A stretch of 46,541 nt of DNA from Methylobacterium trifolii (lineage in GTDB: Bacteria > Pseudomonadota > Alphaproteobacteria > Rhizobiales > Beijerinckiaceae): assembly GCF_022179685.1 (NCBI RefSeq), contig NZ_BPRB01000163.1:1-46541 (forward strand). Direction: 5' to 3'. Made by a program: the position numbers and the translations under genes. Below are positions 25,878 through 33,416 of this stretch, in pieces (position 1 is the stretch's first letter; each line of letters begins with the position of its first letter). A model generated the notes under the pieces. That model worked only from the letters and a program-made list of their open reading frames with translations, was not told the DNA's origin and ran no database searches.

Positions 25878-28040
25878 ATGAACGAGATCGTCAAGCCGGA
25901 CTCCCTGCTCGTCGCCCAGGCCGAGAGCCTGACCGAGACCTTCTTCGGCGGGTGTCCGCACGATTGCCCCGACACCTGCTCGATGATCTTCGAGGTCAAG
26001 GACGGGGAGCTGCTCGGCGTGCGCGGCAACCCGGATCACCCGATGACCCGGGGCGGCCTCTGCGTGAAGCTGAAGGACTACGAGAAGCGCCACTACCACC
26101 CTGACCGCCTGCTCTACCCGATGAAGCGGGTCGGGCCGAAGGGCTCCAAACAGTTCGAGCGCATCACCTGGGACGAGGCGCTGGACACCATCGTCACCCG
26201 CTGGAAGGCGATCATCGACAGTCACGGCCCGCAGGCCATCGCGCCCTACAGCTACCTCGGCAACCAGGGCCTCGTGCACGGGCTGAACGGCGGCGACGCC
26301 TTCTTCAACCGCATGGGCGCCACGGTCATGGAGCGGACCTTCTGCGGCGAGGGCTCCTGCACCGCGTGGCTGCTGACGGTCGGCCCGACGGCCGGGCTCG
26401 ACCCTGACAGCTACATCCACTCCAAGTACATCGTGATCTGGGCGTGCAACTCGGTCAGCACCAACCTGCACCACTGGGCCATCGTCAAGGACGCCCAGAA
26501 GAAGGGCGCCAAGGTCGTCGTCATCGACACCTACGCCTCGCGCACGGCGAAGGCCGCCGACTGGCACATCGCGCCGAAGCCCGGCACCGACGGCGCGCTC
26601 GCCATGGCGCTGATCAACTCGATCATCGAACAGGGGCTCGTCGATCAGGACTACGTCGACAACCACACGGTCGGCTTCGAGGAGCTGAAGGAGCGGGCGA
26701 GCACCCGCACGCCGGAATGGGCCGCCGCGATCACCGGCGTTTCCGCCGACGACATCCGCACGCTCGCCCGCGAGATGGCGACCGAGCAGCCGGTGGGCAT
26801 CCGCATGGGAGTGGCGCTGGAGCGGCACTACGGCGGCGGCCAGACCATCAGGGCAGTGTCGTCCATCCCGGCGCTGACCGGCGCCTGGCGCCACGTCGGC
26901 GGCGGCGTCACCCAGTTCGGCGTCTGGGAGCACCCCTACAAGTTCGACGTGATGTGCCGGCCCGACCTGATCCCGGAGGGCACCCGCGTCGTCTCGAACC
27001 TCCAGATCGGGCGCGCGCTTACCGGCGAGCTGAAGCTCGACCCGCCGATCCTGTCGATGATGTGCTGGAACTCGAACCCCGTCACGCAGGCGCCCGAGAC
27101 CGACAAGATCGTGGAAGGGCTGATGCGCGAGGACCTGTTCATGGTCTCGGCCGAGCACTTCATCTCCGACACGGCGTCCTACGCCGACATCCTGCTCCCG
27201 GCCACGATGGGCGCGGAGATGGAGGACATGATCCTGTCCTGGGGCCACCTTTATCTCACCTACAACACCAAGTGCGCCGACGCGCCCGGCGAGGCGATCC
27301 CGAACAACGAGATCTTCCGCCTGCTCGCCGCCCGGCTCGGCTTCGAGGAAGAGAACTTCAAGTGGACCGACACGGAGTGCCTGGAGCACTACGTCGATTG
27401 GAACGCCCCGGCCTGCGAGGGCATCGACCTCCAGTACATGCGCGAGCACGGCTTCGCCCGCCTGAAGGTCGGCACGCCGGACGACCGGGCGCCCCACCGC
27501 GAGGGCAACTTCCCGACGTCGACCGGCAAGTGCATGTTCATGGTCGAGGGTGCCACGAACTTCGTCGCGCCACCGTTCCGGCAGATGTACGAGGGCTTCC
27601 AGCCCGGCGAGGCGCTTGATCCGCTACCCGACTACCTGGGCCCGCGGGAATCCCACGCCAACGACCCGGAACTCGCCAAGCGCTTCCCGCTCAACATCGT
27701 CTCGCCGAAGAGCCACTACTTCCTGAACTCCTGCTACGCGAACATGGAAGACAAGCAGAAGGGTCAAGGCGAGCAGTTCGTGATGATCAGCCAACACGAC
27801 GCCGACGCCCGCGGCATCCGGGATGGTGACCGCGTGCAGGTCGCCAATGACCGCGGCGCCTTCAAGGGCGTAGCGCGCATCACCGAGGACGTGAAGGCCG
27901 GCATCGTGGTGGCGACGCTGGGCTACTGGCGTCAGCTCAACGAGGGTACGGTCAACAGCATCTCGTCGGGCGCCTTCACCGACATGGGCCACGCTCCGTC
28001 GTTCTCGGACAACCTTGTCGAGGTTGCTCGGGCGAACTGA
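25878..28040 (+). CDS. Molybdopterin oxidoreductase (DMSO reductase family, FeS-containing)
   Basis: This 720-residue enzyme belongs to the COG0243 superfamily. Cys26, Cys30, Cys34 and Cys62 (GGCPHDCPDTCSM ... GGLC) form the N-terminal 4Fe-4S site. The segment ERTFCGEGSCTAW places Cys156 where a molybdenum-ligating Cys would sit, as in formate dehydrogenases and periplasmic nitrate reductases. Molybdopterin-contact segments (IWACNSVSTNLHHW; MCWNSNPVTQAP; DTASYADILLPATMGAEMED) and the C-terminal binding domain follow. There is no twin-Arg signal, so it acts in the cytoplasm. GGAGG at 25869-25873 sets the start. It diverges from the MocR gene. Formate or another small substrate is possible, but sequence does not decide. 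Confidence 0.88.
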   Translation: MNEIVKPDSLLVAQAESLTETFFGGCPHDCPDTCSMIFEVKDGELLGVRGNPDHPMTRGGLCVKLKDYEKRHYHPDRLLYPMKRVGPKGSKQFERITWDEALDTIVTRWKAIIDSHGPQAIAPYSYLGNQGLVHGLNGGDAFFNRMGATVMERTFCGEGSCTAWLLTVGPTAGLDPDSYIHSKYIVIWACNSVSTNLHHWAIVKDAQKKGAKVVVIDTYASRTAKAADWHIAPKPGTDGALAMALINSIIEQGLVDQDYVDNHTVGFEELKERASTRTPEWAAAITGVSADDIRTLAREMATEQPVGIRMGVALERHYGGGQTIRAVSSIPALTGAWRHVGGGVTQFGVWEHPYKFDVMCRPDLIPEGTRVVSNLQIGRALTGELKLDPPILSMMCWNSNPVTQAPETDKIVEGLMREDLFMVSAEHFISDTASYADILLPATMGAEMEDMILSWGHLYLTYNTKCADAPGEAIPNNEIFRLLAARLGFEEENFKWTDTECLEHYVDWNAPACEGIDLQYMREHGFARLKVGTPDDRAPHREGNFPTSTGKCMFMVEGATNFVAPPFRQMYEGFQPGEALDPLPDYLGPRESHANDPELAKRFPLNIVSPKSHYFLNSCYANMEDKQKGQGEQFVMISQHDADARGIRDGDRVQVANDRGAFKGVARITEDVKAGIVVATLGYWRQLNEGTVNSISSGAFTDMGHAPSFSDNLVEVARAN

Positions 28041-28064
28041 GGTCAACGATTGGCTGAGCAACAA

Positions 28065-28088
28065 ACAGGCGTCCTACGGGACGCTTGT
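28065..28088 (+). terminator. UACG-loop hairpin after the molybdopterin oxidoreductase gene
   Basis: ACAGGCGTCC (28065-28074), loop TACG, GGACGCTTGT (28079-28088) gives a 10-bp stem with one G-T wobble and a C(UACG)G loop, a very stable tetraloop. It lies 25 bases after the stop codon. There is no T-tract. Confidence 0.5.
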
Positions 28089-28172
28089 CCCTGGTCACCG
28101 GGTTCTTTGGTCAGCCTGCGCCGAGAACGCATTGTGAGAGCCCCCGGGTCTTCGTCGAAAGCACAGCCAGGT

Positions 28173-28272
28173 GTCCGCTTCTTCCACCCTTACGCCCGAA
28201 AGCGGACCGGCAAAAATCCACCCATCCTAGCCGTAGAGCGGACCGGCGGATGTCGACCCTACTCGGTCATAG
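28173..28272 (+). repeat. Intergenic element: inverted arms plus two tandem 36-base units
   Basis: It has the same design as 18624-18722. GTCCGCTT (28173-28180) pairs with AAGCGGAC (28200-28207), and two tandem 36-base units follow at 28201-28236 and 28237-28272, both starting AGCGGACCGGC. The two units share about two thirds of their positions. Conservation of arm sequence, unit length and order between two loci 9.5 kb apart shows a dispersed repeat family. Confidence 0.75.
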
Positions 28273-28374
28273 AAGCAAGCCAATGGAGGCCTTGAAAGCA
28301 GACGTTGCAGCTGGACGCGCGCTGCGAACGCATGCTCTCGGATTCCCACTTCCCGCGCTCGTGAGGCCGCCCGT

Positions 28375-29811
28375 TCAATCCACAGTCTGCATCTGGACGA
28401 CGCCGCCGAGTTCACCGGGCTTGCCCGAGACCACCACGAGGTAGCGCCGGCTCGCGCCGGCATCCGTGCGGGTGATCTGGCGGATCGGGCCGATCGCGTT
28501 GACGATGGCCGCGCCGGCCGGGTTGGTCATGAAGGCGGCGAGCGGCTCCAGGCCTGCGGCCCCCTTCGGATCGGCGGCCAGCGCCAGCACGAACGGCATC
28601 TTCGAGGGCAGTCCCGTTACCGCGGCCTGCAGCGTCTGCAACACGCCCTGGTCGAACAGGGTGACCTGCGTCGCCGGCTTGCCATCGGTACCCGCGAGCG
28701 TCAGCGCGCTGGTCTTGCCGGCTGCGCCCAGCGCTTGGAGGTTTTGCATTCCGTCGCCCTCCGGCACGGCGTTCGGGACGTAGGCGACGCCCTGCGGACC
28801 CTGCCCGATCGGCACCTCGGCGATCACCGTGTTCGACGCGGTGTCGATCACCGCCGCCTTGTCGGCGTTCTCCAGGCCGACATAGACGCGGCTGCCGTCG
28901 CCCGAGGGCCAGAGCCCGTGCGGTAGGGCGCCGGTCGGAATGGTGGCGACCTGGGTGAAGTCGTCGGTGCGAAACACCTTGACCTGGTTCAGGCCGCCGA
29001 TCGTCACGTAGGCGAACTGGCCGGCCTTGGTCGAGACGATGTTGACGTGGTTGGTGATCGGCCCGGTCTCGATCGTCTTCAGCGGCGCGAATGGCGGCGT
29101 CGCAGAGAACACCTGGGTCCGGCCGACATCCTTGAGGGTGAACCACACCTGCTTGCCGTCCGGTGTTGCGGCGATGTCGGGGCAGAACGGGCTCTCCTGC
29201 TTCACGCGCCCGACGATGGAGTGGGTCTTCGTGTCGATCACCACCGTCTCGGGGCTGAAGCTGGAGCAGACATAGCCGTAGGCGCCGTCCGGCGAGAAGA
29301 TCGTCATGCCGGGCCCGTTCGGCACGGTGATTCGGCGCGTCTCCTTGGCGGTCGCGGCATCGAGCACGGCGATGTAGTCCTCGCCGCGCACGCTCACCCA
29401 GACCTCTCGGCCGTCCGGCGTGAAGAAGGCCTCGTGCGGCGCGCGGCCGACATAGGCGGTGTGGCGGACCGTGTTGGTCGCCGTGTCGATGAAGCTCACG
29501 GAGTTCGAGCCGATCGAGACCGCGAGCAGCGTCCTGTGGTCGGGCGAGAAGCCCATGCCGTGGACGAGGAGCTGGCCGCGATAGAGCGGGCTCAGGTTCA
29601 TCGGCGTCGGGTCGCCGAGCCGGATCACGCCGAGCAGGACGTTGGCGGCGGGATCGACCACCGAGACCGTGTTGGAGAACTGGTCCGACGTATAGAACCG
29701 GTCCCTGCCGCTGACCGGCACGTCCGGTGCAAAGGCTGCACCCGGGGCCTGCCCGGCGAGAGCCGAGCCGGAGAGCATCGCGAGCGCGAGGAGGGTGAGG
29801 GCGGTCTTCAT
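28375..29811 (-). CDS. Secreted YVTN/YncE-type beta-propeller protein (first)
   Basis: This 478-residue exported protein has signal peptide TALTLLALAMLSGSALA and a seven-bladed propeller of the YVTN/YncE family, with repeated blade cores such as NTVSVVDPAANVLLGVIRLG, NSVSFIDTATNTVRHTAYVG and KAAVIDTASNTVIAEVPIGQ. The last about 120 residues form an extra non-propeller domain. It starts inside the stop codon of the DUF305 gene (ATGA), so the pair is translationally coupled. The promoter-like site at 30295-30321 places both under the local ECF sigma factor. Such propellers often bind redox partners or metals in the periplasm. Its exact role is unknown. Confidence 0.85.
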   Translation of the reverse strand: MKTALTLLALAMLSGSALAGQAPGAAFAPDVPVSGRDRFYTSDQFSNTVSVVDPAANVLLGVIRLGDPTPMNLSPLYRGQLLVHGMGFSPDHRTLLAVSIGSNSVSFIDTATNTVRHTAYVGRAPHEAFFTPDGREVWVSVRGEDYIAVLDAATAKETRRITVPNGPGMTIFSPDGAYGYVCSSFSPETVVIDTKTHSIVGRVKQESPFCPDIAATPDGKQVWFTLKDVGRTQVFSATPPFAPLKTIETGPITNHVNIVSTKAGQFAYVTIGGLNQVKVFRTDDFTQVATIPTGALPHGLWPSGDGSRVYVGLENADKAAVIDTASNTVIAEVPIGQGPQGVAYVPNAVPEGDGMQNLQALGAAGKTSALTLAGTDGKPATQVTLFDQGVLQTLQAAVTGLPSKMPFVLALAADPKGAAGLEPLAAFMTNPAGAAIVNAIGPIRQITRTDAGASRRYLVVVSGKPGELGGVVQMQTVD

Positions 29812-30263
29812 CGGCAGATCTCCGAAGGCATCTCGGCGGCAGGGGCCGTGCCATGGTGGTGAAGGTGGGTGGCTGCGGCAGACGAATCCGGCGCGGGAGG
29901 GAGATCGGCGAGCGCCCGGCGCATCACCGCGATCTCCTGGCCCTGTTCGACGATGATCCCCTGCGCGAGGCGGCGCAGGACCGGATCCTTGCCGTAGAGC
30001 AGCTCTGCCTGGGCCATCGCGATCGCGCCCGCGTGGTGCGGGATCATCATCGCAGCGAAGTCGCGGTCCGGATCGCCCGAGGGCGGGACCATCATGTCGG
30101 CATGCATCCGCGTCATCGACTGCGCCATCATCGCGTCGAAGGACGCGGAGACGATGGCCGGCGGCTCGGCGGCGGCCAGCGTCGGGGGCATCATCATCCG
30201 GCCGCCGACGAGGCCGCCGGCCATCACGGCGGCCGTGAGCGCAAATCCCAGTGCTCCGCGCAT
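29808..30263 (-). CDS. DUF305 family secreted protein
   Basis: This 151-residue protein has an N-terminal hydrophobic signal/anchor (ALGFALTAAVMAGGLVGG) and a DUF305 helical domain with the family core FAAMMIPHHAGAIAMAQAEL and many Met and His residues (MMAQSMTRMHADMMVP; HLHHHG at the end). DUF305 proteins are ferritin-like helical proteins, often found beside copper and redox genes. The Met/His content suggests metal binding. It is the first gene of the pair with the YVTN protein, and its start is 32 bases from the ECF-type site at 30295-30321. No direct function is established. Confidence 0.85.
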   Translation of the reverse strand: MRGALGFALTAAVMAGGLVGGRMMMPPTLAAAEPPAIVSASFDAMMAQSMTRMHADMMVPPSGDPDRDFAAMMIPHHAGAIAMAQAELLYGKDPVLRRLAQGIIVEQGQEIAVMRRALADLPPAPDSSAAATHLHHHGTAPAAEMPSEICR

Positions 30264-30294
30264 GGGCCGTCCTCCTCGTTCGTTGTCGATGGGA

Positions 30295-30321
30295 GAGATG
30301 CCGGAGAAACGGCTTTATTCC
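30295..30321 (-). promoter_or_regulatory. ECF-type promoter for DUF305-YVTN
   Basis: On the minus strand this reads GGAATA, 15 bases, CATCTC. It is one of four sites in the window with identical hexamers and identical spacing. It is 32 bases upstream of the DUF305 start and back to back with the site at 30380-30406. Confidence 0.75.
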
Positions 30322-30379
30322 CTGGCCGGGGACGAATTGGTGGCCCTGCCGATGTGATCGATCTTTTCCAAATGTCAGT

Positions 30380-30406
30380 GGAATAGACGCGCCCGTTCGG
30401 CATCTC
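30380..30406 (+). promoter_or_regulatory. ECF-type promoter for the sigma-factor operon
   Basis: It reads GGAATA (30380-30385), 15 bases, CATCTC (30401-30406), 40 bases before the start at 30446. Placed ahead of the operon that encodes the ECF sigma factor, it implies positive autoregulation. Confidence 0.75.
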
Positions 30407-30445
30407 TCCCGATGCGGTCATGGTAGACCGCCGGAGACCTCACTC

Positions 30446-30829
30446 ATGCGCACCATGCTGATCCGCGCCGCCTTTGCGGCCTTCGCCTTCTCCGCCGTCG
30501 CCGCCCAGGCCGCTGCGCCTGCGATAACGGCCGAGACTGCCAAGGGGCCGGCGCTCGTCGATTCCAAGAGCATGACCCTCTACACCTTCGACAAGGACAT
30601 GGGCGGCAAGTCGATGTGCAACGGCCCCTGCGCCGCCAACTGGCCGGCACTGATGGCCGCCTCCGGCTCGGCTGCTAGTGGCGACTGGACGATGGTGACG
30701 CGGGACGACGGCACGATGCAGTGGGCCCACAAGGGCAAGCCGCTCTACACCTTCGCCAAGGATACGAAGCCCGGCGACATCACCGGCGACGGATTCCTCA
30801 ACGGTGCATGGCACATCGCCAAGCCCTAA
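30446..30829 (+). CDS. Small secreted protein with Yx(FWY)xxD repeats (COG4315-like)
   Basis: This 127-residue exported protein has signal peptide LIRAAFAAFAFSAVAAQAAA. The mature part contains two copies of the family motif LYTFxKD (SMTLYTFDKDMGGKSMCNGP; KPLYTFAKDTKPGDITGDGF) and a Cys pair in MCNGPCAANWPAL, which fits the COG4315 secreted repeat family (pfam03640). These proteins are often co-regulated with ECF sigma factors under oxidative or metal stress. The start at 30446 is behind GGAG. It leads the operon with the sigma factor, 13 bases later, directly after an ECF-type promoter. Its biochemical role is unknown. Confidence 0.85.
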   Translation: MRTMLIRAAFAAFAFSAVAAQAAAPAITAETAKGPALVDSKSMTLYTFDKDMGGKSMCNGPCAANWPALMAASGSAASGDWTMVTRDDGTMQWAHKGKPLYTFAKDTKPGDITGDGFLNGAWHIAKP

Positions 30830-30842
30830 TCGGTAAAGCCTC

Positions 30843-31352
30843 GTGGACGAGATCGCCGCCCTCATCGAACCGCAGATCCCAGCGTTGCGGCGCTACGCAG
30901 TCGCACTGTTGCGGGACCGCGAAGCGGCGGACGACCTCGTCCAGGACACTTTGGAGCGGGCGTTGTCCGCCTGGTCCGGACGTCGCCGCGACGGCGACCT
31001 GCGAGCCTGGCTGTTCACGATCGAGCGCAACCTGTTCCTTGGCACTGTTCGACGCCGGGGCCGGCGCGGCATCGATGTCGGCGCTGAGGCTTTGGAGCAG
31101 GTGCCCGATCCGGGTGCCGACCCCGAGGCCGCTATGGGGGCACGCGACGTGCTCACCGGGCTCGACACCCTGCCCGAGGAGCAGCGCTCGGTGCTGCTCC
31201 TCGTCGCGGTCGAGGATCTGTCTTATGCCGAGGCGGCCCAGGTGCTCGGGGTACCGCTCGGCACGGTGATGTCGCGGTTGAGCCGGGCCCGGACGCGGAT
31301 GCGCGGTTTTCTGGAAACTGGCCGGACCGGACTCTTGAGGAGGGTGAAATGA
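30843..31352 (+). CDS. ECF RNA polymerase sigma factor
   Basis: This 169-residue ECF sigma factor has region 2 (LRRYAVALLRDREAADDLVQ, then LRAWLFTIERNLFLGTVRRR) and region 4 (LDTLPEEQRSVLLLVAVEDL, then VPLGTVMSRLSRARTRMRGF). The start codon is GTG 30843. The gene lies in an unbroken series: secreted protein, sigma, anti-sigma (ATGA overlap), LysR (ATGA overlap), DUF202 (ATGA overlap). The exact motif GGAATA-N15-CATCTC before this and three neighbouring operons is the likely recognition sequence. Similar alphaproteobacterial ECF factors (Sinorhizobium RpoE1 and RpoE4) are known to respond to sulfite and to control sulfite oxidase genes. Orthology is inferred from context. Confidence 0.92.
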   Translation: MDEIAALIEPQIPALRRYAVALLRDREAADDLVQDTLERALSAWSGRRRDGDLRAWLFTIERNLFLGTVRRRGRRGIDVGAEALEQVPDPGADPEAAMGARDVLTGLDTLPEEQRSVLLLVAVEDLSYAEAAQVLGVPLGTVMSRLSRARTRMRGFLETGRTGLLRRVK

Positions 31353-32158
31353 GCGGGGATCCGCGCCCGGTCGGCGAGGACGACCTCCACGGCCTGATCG
31401 ACGGTCGTCTCGAACCGGAGCGGCAGGCGCTGGTCGAGGCATGGCTCAGGGGAAACCCCGCGCGGGCGGCGGAGGTCTCGGCGGATCGCGCCCTACGCGA
31501 GCGCTTGCGTGCCCGCCTCGCGCCGATCGCCGAGGAGGCGATTCCGGCGCGGCTCCGGGTGGCCAACATCCGCTCGCGACATCGCCCGATAACCTACCGC
31601 TGGCTTCCGGTCGCGGCTGCGGCCGTGCTCTGCCTCGCGGTCGGCGGCGCCGCCGGCTGGTTCGGCCATGCCGCGCGGCAGGTACCCACGGTCACGCTCG
31701 CGCGAACCGAGCCAGCGACCGACGACGCGGTGGCGGCCTTCCGCACCTACGTGGTCGAGGCGGTGCATCCGGTGGAGGTGCGCGCCGACGAGAAGCCGCA
31801 CCTTGTTACGTGGCTCTCGAAGCGCCTCGGCCGGGCGGTGACCACCCCCGACCTTACGGCGTACGGCTTCCGCCTGATGGGCGGCCGGCTGCTGCCGGCG
31901 GGTTCCGAATCCGCCGCGATGCTGATGTACGATGACGACCACGGCACCCGGCTGACACTCTACAGCCGCGTAGGCGATGCGGATGGCCGCACGGTGTTCC
32001 GCTTCGCCCGCGAGGGCGACATCGCCGCCTTCTCCTGGGTCGATGGCGGCATGTCCTACGTCGTCACGGGTCGCACCGACGAGGCGCGGCTGTTGATCGT
32101 CGCGCAGTCGGTCGACGCGCAAGTCCGTGGACTGCCGGTTCCGCAGCGGCAACCATGA
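31349..32158 (+). CDS. Membrane anti-sigma factor
   Basis: This 269-residue protein has a short cytoplasmic N-terminal domain (EDDLHGLIDGRLEPERQALV, then LRGNPARAAEVSADRALRER), one transmembrane segment at about residues 88-110 (WLPVAAAAVLCLAVGGAAGW) and a periplasmic domain of about 150 residues. The order matches ECF-linked anti-sigma factors of the RskA/ChrR-like type, but no zinc-binding HxxxCxxC motif is present, so it is a zinc-free class. It overlaps the sigma gene by four bases. It probably holds the sigma factor until a periplasmic signal, perhaps sulfite, is sensed. Confidence 0.88.
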   Translation: MSGDPRPVGEDDLHGLIDGRLEPERQALVEAWLRGNPARAAEVSADRALRERLRARLAPIAEEAIPARLRVANIRSRHRPITYRWLPVAAAAVLCLAVGGAAGWFGHAARQVPTVTLARTEPATDDAVAAFRTYVVEAVHPVEVRADEKPHLVTWLSKRLGRAVTTPDLTAYGFRLMGGRLLPAGSESAAMLMYDDDHGTRLTLYSRVGDADGRTVFRFAREGDIAAFSWVDGGMSYVVTGRTDEARLLIVAQSVDAQVRGLPVPQRQP

Positions 32159-33045
32159 CCCTCGACCAACTCCGCATCTTTGTGGCGGTGGCCGAGCGAC
32201 AGCACGTGACGCGGGCCGCCGAAGCGCTGAACCTCGTCCAGTCGGCGGTCAGCACGGCGATCGCCAACATCGAGGGGCGACACGCCACCAAGCTCTTTCA
32301 CCGGGTCGGCCGCGGGATCGAGCTGACTGAGGCGGGGCGCATATTTCTCGTCGAGGCCCGCGCCGTGCTCGCCCGGGCCGAGGCCGCCGAACTGGTGCTC
32401 GCCGACCTCAGCGGCCTGCGGCGCGGGACGCTGGCGCTCTACGCCAGCCAGACCATCGCCAGCGACTGGCTGCCTCGCCACCTCGTCGCCTTCCGCCGGG
32501 CCTACCCTGAGATCGCTATCCGGTTGGCGGTGGGCAACACCACCGACGCCGCCGACGCGGTGCGCGCCGGGCAGGCCGAACTCGGCTTCGTCGAGGGGGC
32601 GCTCGACGACCCGACGCTTGCGAGCACCACCATCGCGCAGGACCAACTGGTCCTCGTGGTCGCCCCTGGCCATGCCTTCGCCGGGGCGACCGACCTCGAA
32701 CCCGAAAATCTCGCCGGGGCCGACTGGGTGCTGCGCGAGGCGGGATCGGGAACCCGCTCGGCCTTCGAGGCGGCCCTGGGTGCGGCCGGCCTCGCAGCCG
32801 CCCAGCTTCGGGTCACGCTCGAACTGCCCTCTAACGAGGCGGTGCGCGCCGCCGTCGAGGCCGGGGGCGGGGCCGCCGTCCTGTCCGAGACCGTGGTCGC
32901 CGCCGCGCTTCGGACCGGAACCCTGGTGCGGGCGGCGTTCGCCCTGCCGAGCCGGCCGTTCCGGGTGCTGCGCCACAAGGAGCGCTACCGCAGCCGGGCC
33001 GCCGACGCGTTGCTCGACCTGATCGCGACGGCGGATGCCGGATGA
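32155..33045 (+). CDS. LysR regulator resembling YeiE (sulfite-linked)
   Basis: This 296-residue LysR protein has the helix-turn-helix LDQLRIFVAVAERQHVTRAA, then VQSAVSTAIANIEGRHATKL. Its effector domain matches YeiE/CysB-like members: LALYASQTIASDWLPRHLVA, VGNTTDAADAVRAGQAELGF, VLREAGSGTRSAFEAALGAA. YeiE in enterobacteria is reported to be a sulfite-linked activator, and its neighbour there is yeiH; here a YeiH-like exporter lies 6 kb away in the same locus. The gene overlaps both the anti-sigma gene before it and the DUF202 gene after it (ATGA each). It adds a cytoplasmic sensor to the periplasm-facing sigma/anti-sigma pair. That it senses sulfite is inference. Confidence 0.88.
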   Translation: MTLDQLRIFVAVAERQHVTRAAEALNLVQSAVSTAIANIEGRHATKLFHRVGRGIELTEAGRIFLVEARAVLARAEAAELVLADLSGLRRGTLALYASQTIASDWLPRHLVAFRRAYPEIAIRLAVGNTTDAADAVRAGQAELGFVEGALDDPTLASTTIAQDQLVLVVAPGHAFAGATDLEPENLAGADWVLREAGSGTRSAFEAALGAAGLAAAQLRVTLELPSNEAVRAAVEAGGGAAVLSETVVAAALRTGTLVRAAFALPSRPFRVLRHKERYRSRAADALLDLIATADAG

Positions 33046-33413
33046 GCGATCCTGCGAAACCCGTGCACCCCGACGATCCCCGGGTGAGGCTCGCCGAGGA
33101 CCGGACGGTTCTGGCAGCCGAGCGTACGTTCGTGGCGTGGCTTCGCACCGGGCTCGCCTTCCTCGGCGTCGGCCTGGCCGCGCAGCGCTTCCTGCGGGAG
33201 GTGCTGGCGGTCTGGCCGCTGAAGGTGCTGTCGCTCACGTTGATCGCCTGCGCGCTTGCCTCGTTCGCCGGCGCCGCATGGCGGGACCGGGCGATCCGGG
33301 CGCGTCTCGCCGATGCCGAGATCCCGATGATGCCGCGCATCCTCACCGTCGGGATCGTGGCCTTGCTGATCGCGATCTCGGGCCTTGCGGCCACCGCCCT
33401 GCTCTGGGCGTGA
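33042..33413 (+). CDS. DUF202 (YidH family) membrane protein
   Basis: This 123-residue membrane protein has the DUF202/YidH start RLAEDRTVLAAERTFVAWLR, followed by three transmembrane helices (TGLAFLGVGLAAQRFL; VLSLTLIACALASFAGAAW; ILTVGIVALLIAISGLAATA). DUF202 proteins are small inner-membrane proteins of unknown function. It closes the sigma operon, its ATG overlapping the LysR stop codon, and meets the convergent sulfite-oxidase-like gene after only three bases, so no separate terminator fits between them. Confidence 0.88.
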   Translation: MSDPAKPVHPDDPRVRLAEDRTVLAAERTFVAWLRTGLAFLGVGLAAQRFLREVLAVWPLKVLSLTLIACALASFAGAAWRDRAIRARLADAEIPMMPRILTVGIVALLIAISGLAATALLWA

Positions 33414-33416
33414 CGG

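Larger units (their letters stand above)
28041..28374. other. 334-base gap between convergent genes
   Basis: It lies between the molybdopterin oxidoreductase and the first YVTN gene. It contains the hairpin (28065-28088) and the repeat element (28173-28272). The remaining bases show no gene, promoter or RNA structure that I can support. Confidence 0.7.

Noticed and set aside
25803..27497. 564-residue minus-strand open frame
   Set aside because: It is antisense to the molybdopterin oxidoreductase with no recognisable domain.
28050..28444. Short plus-strand frames between the oxidoreductase and YVTN genes
   Set aside because: They run through the repeat element and the antisense of the YVTN gene; no start signal or family.
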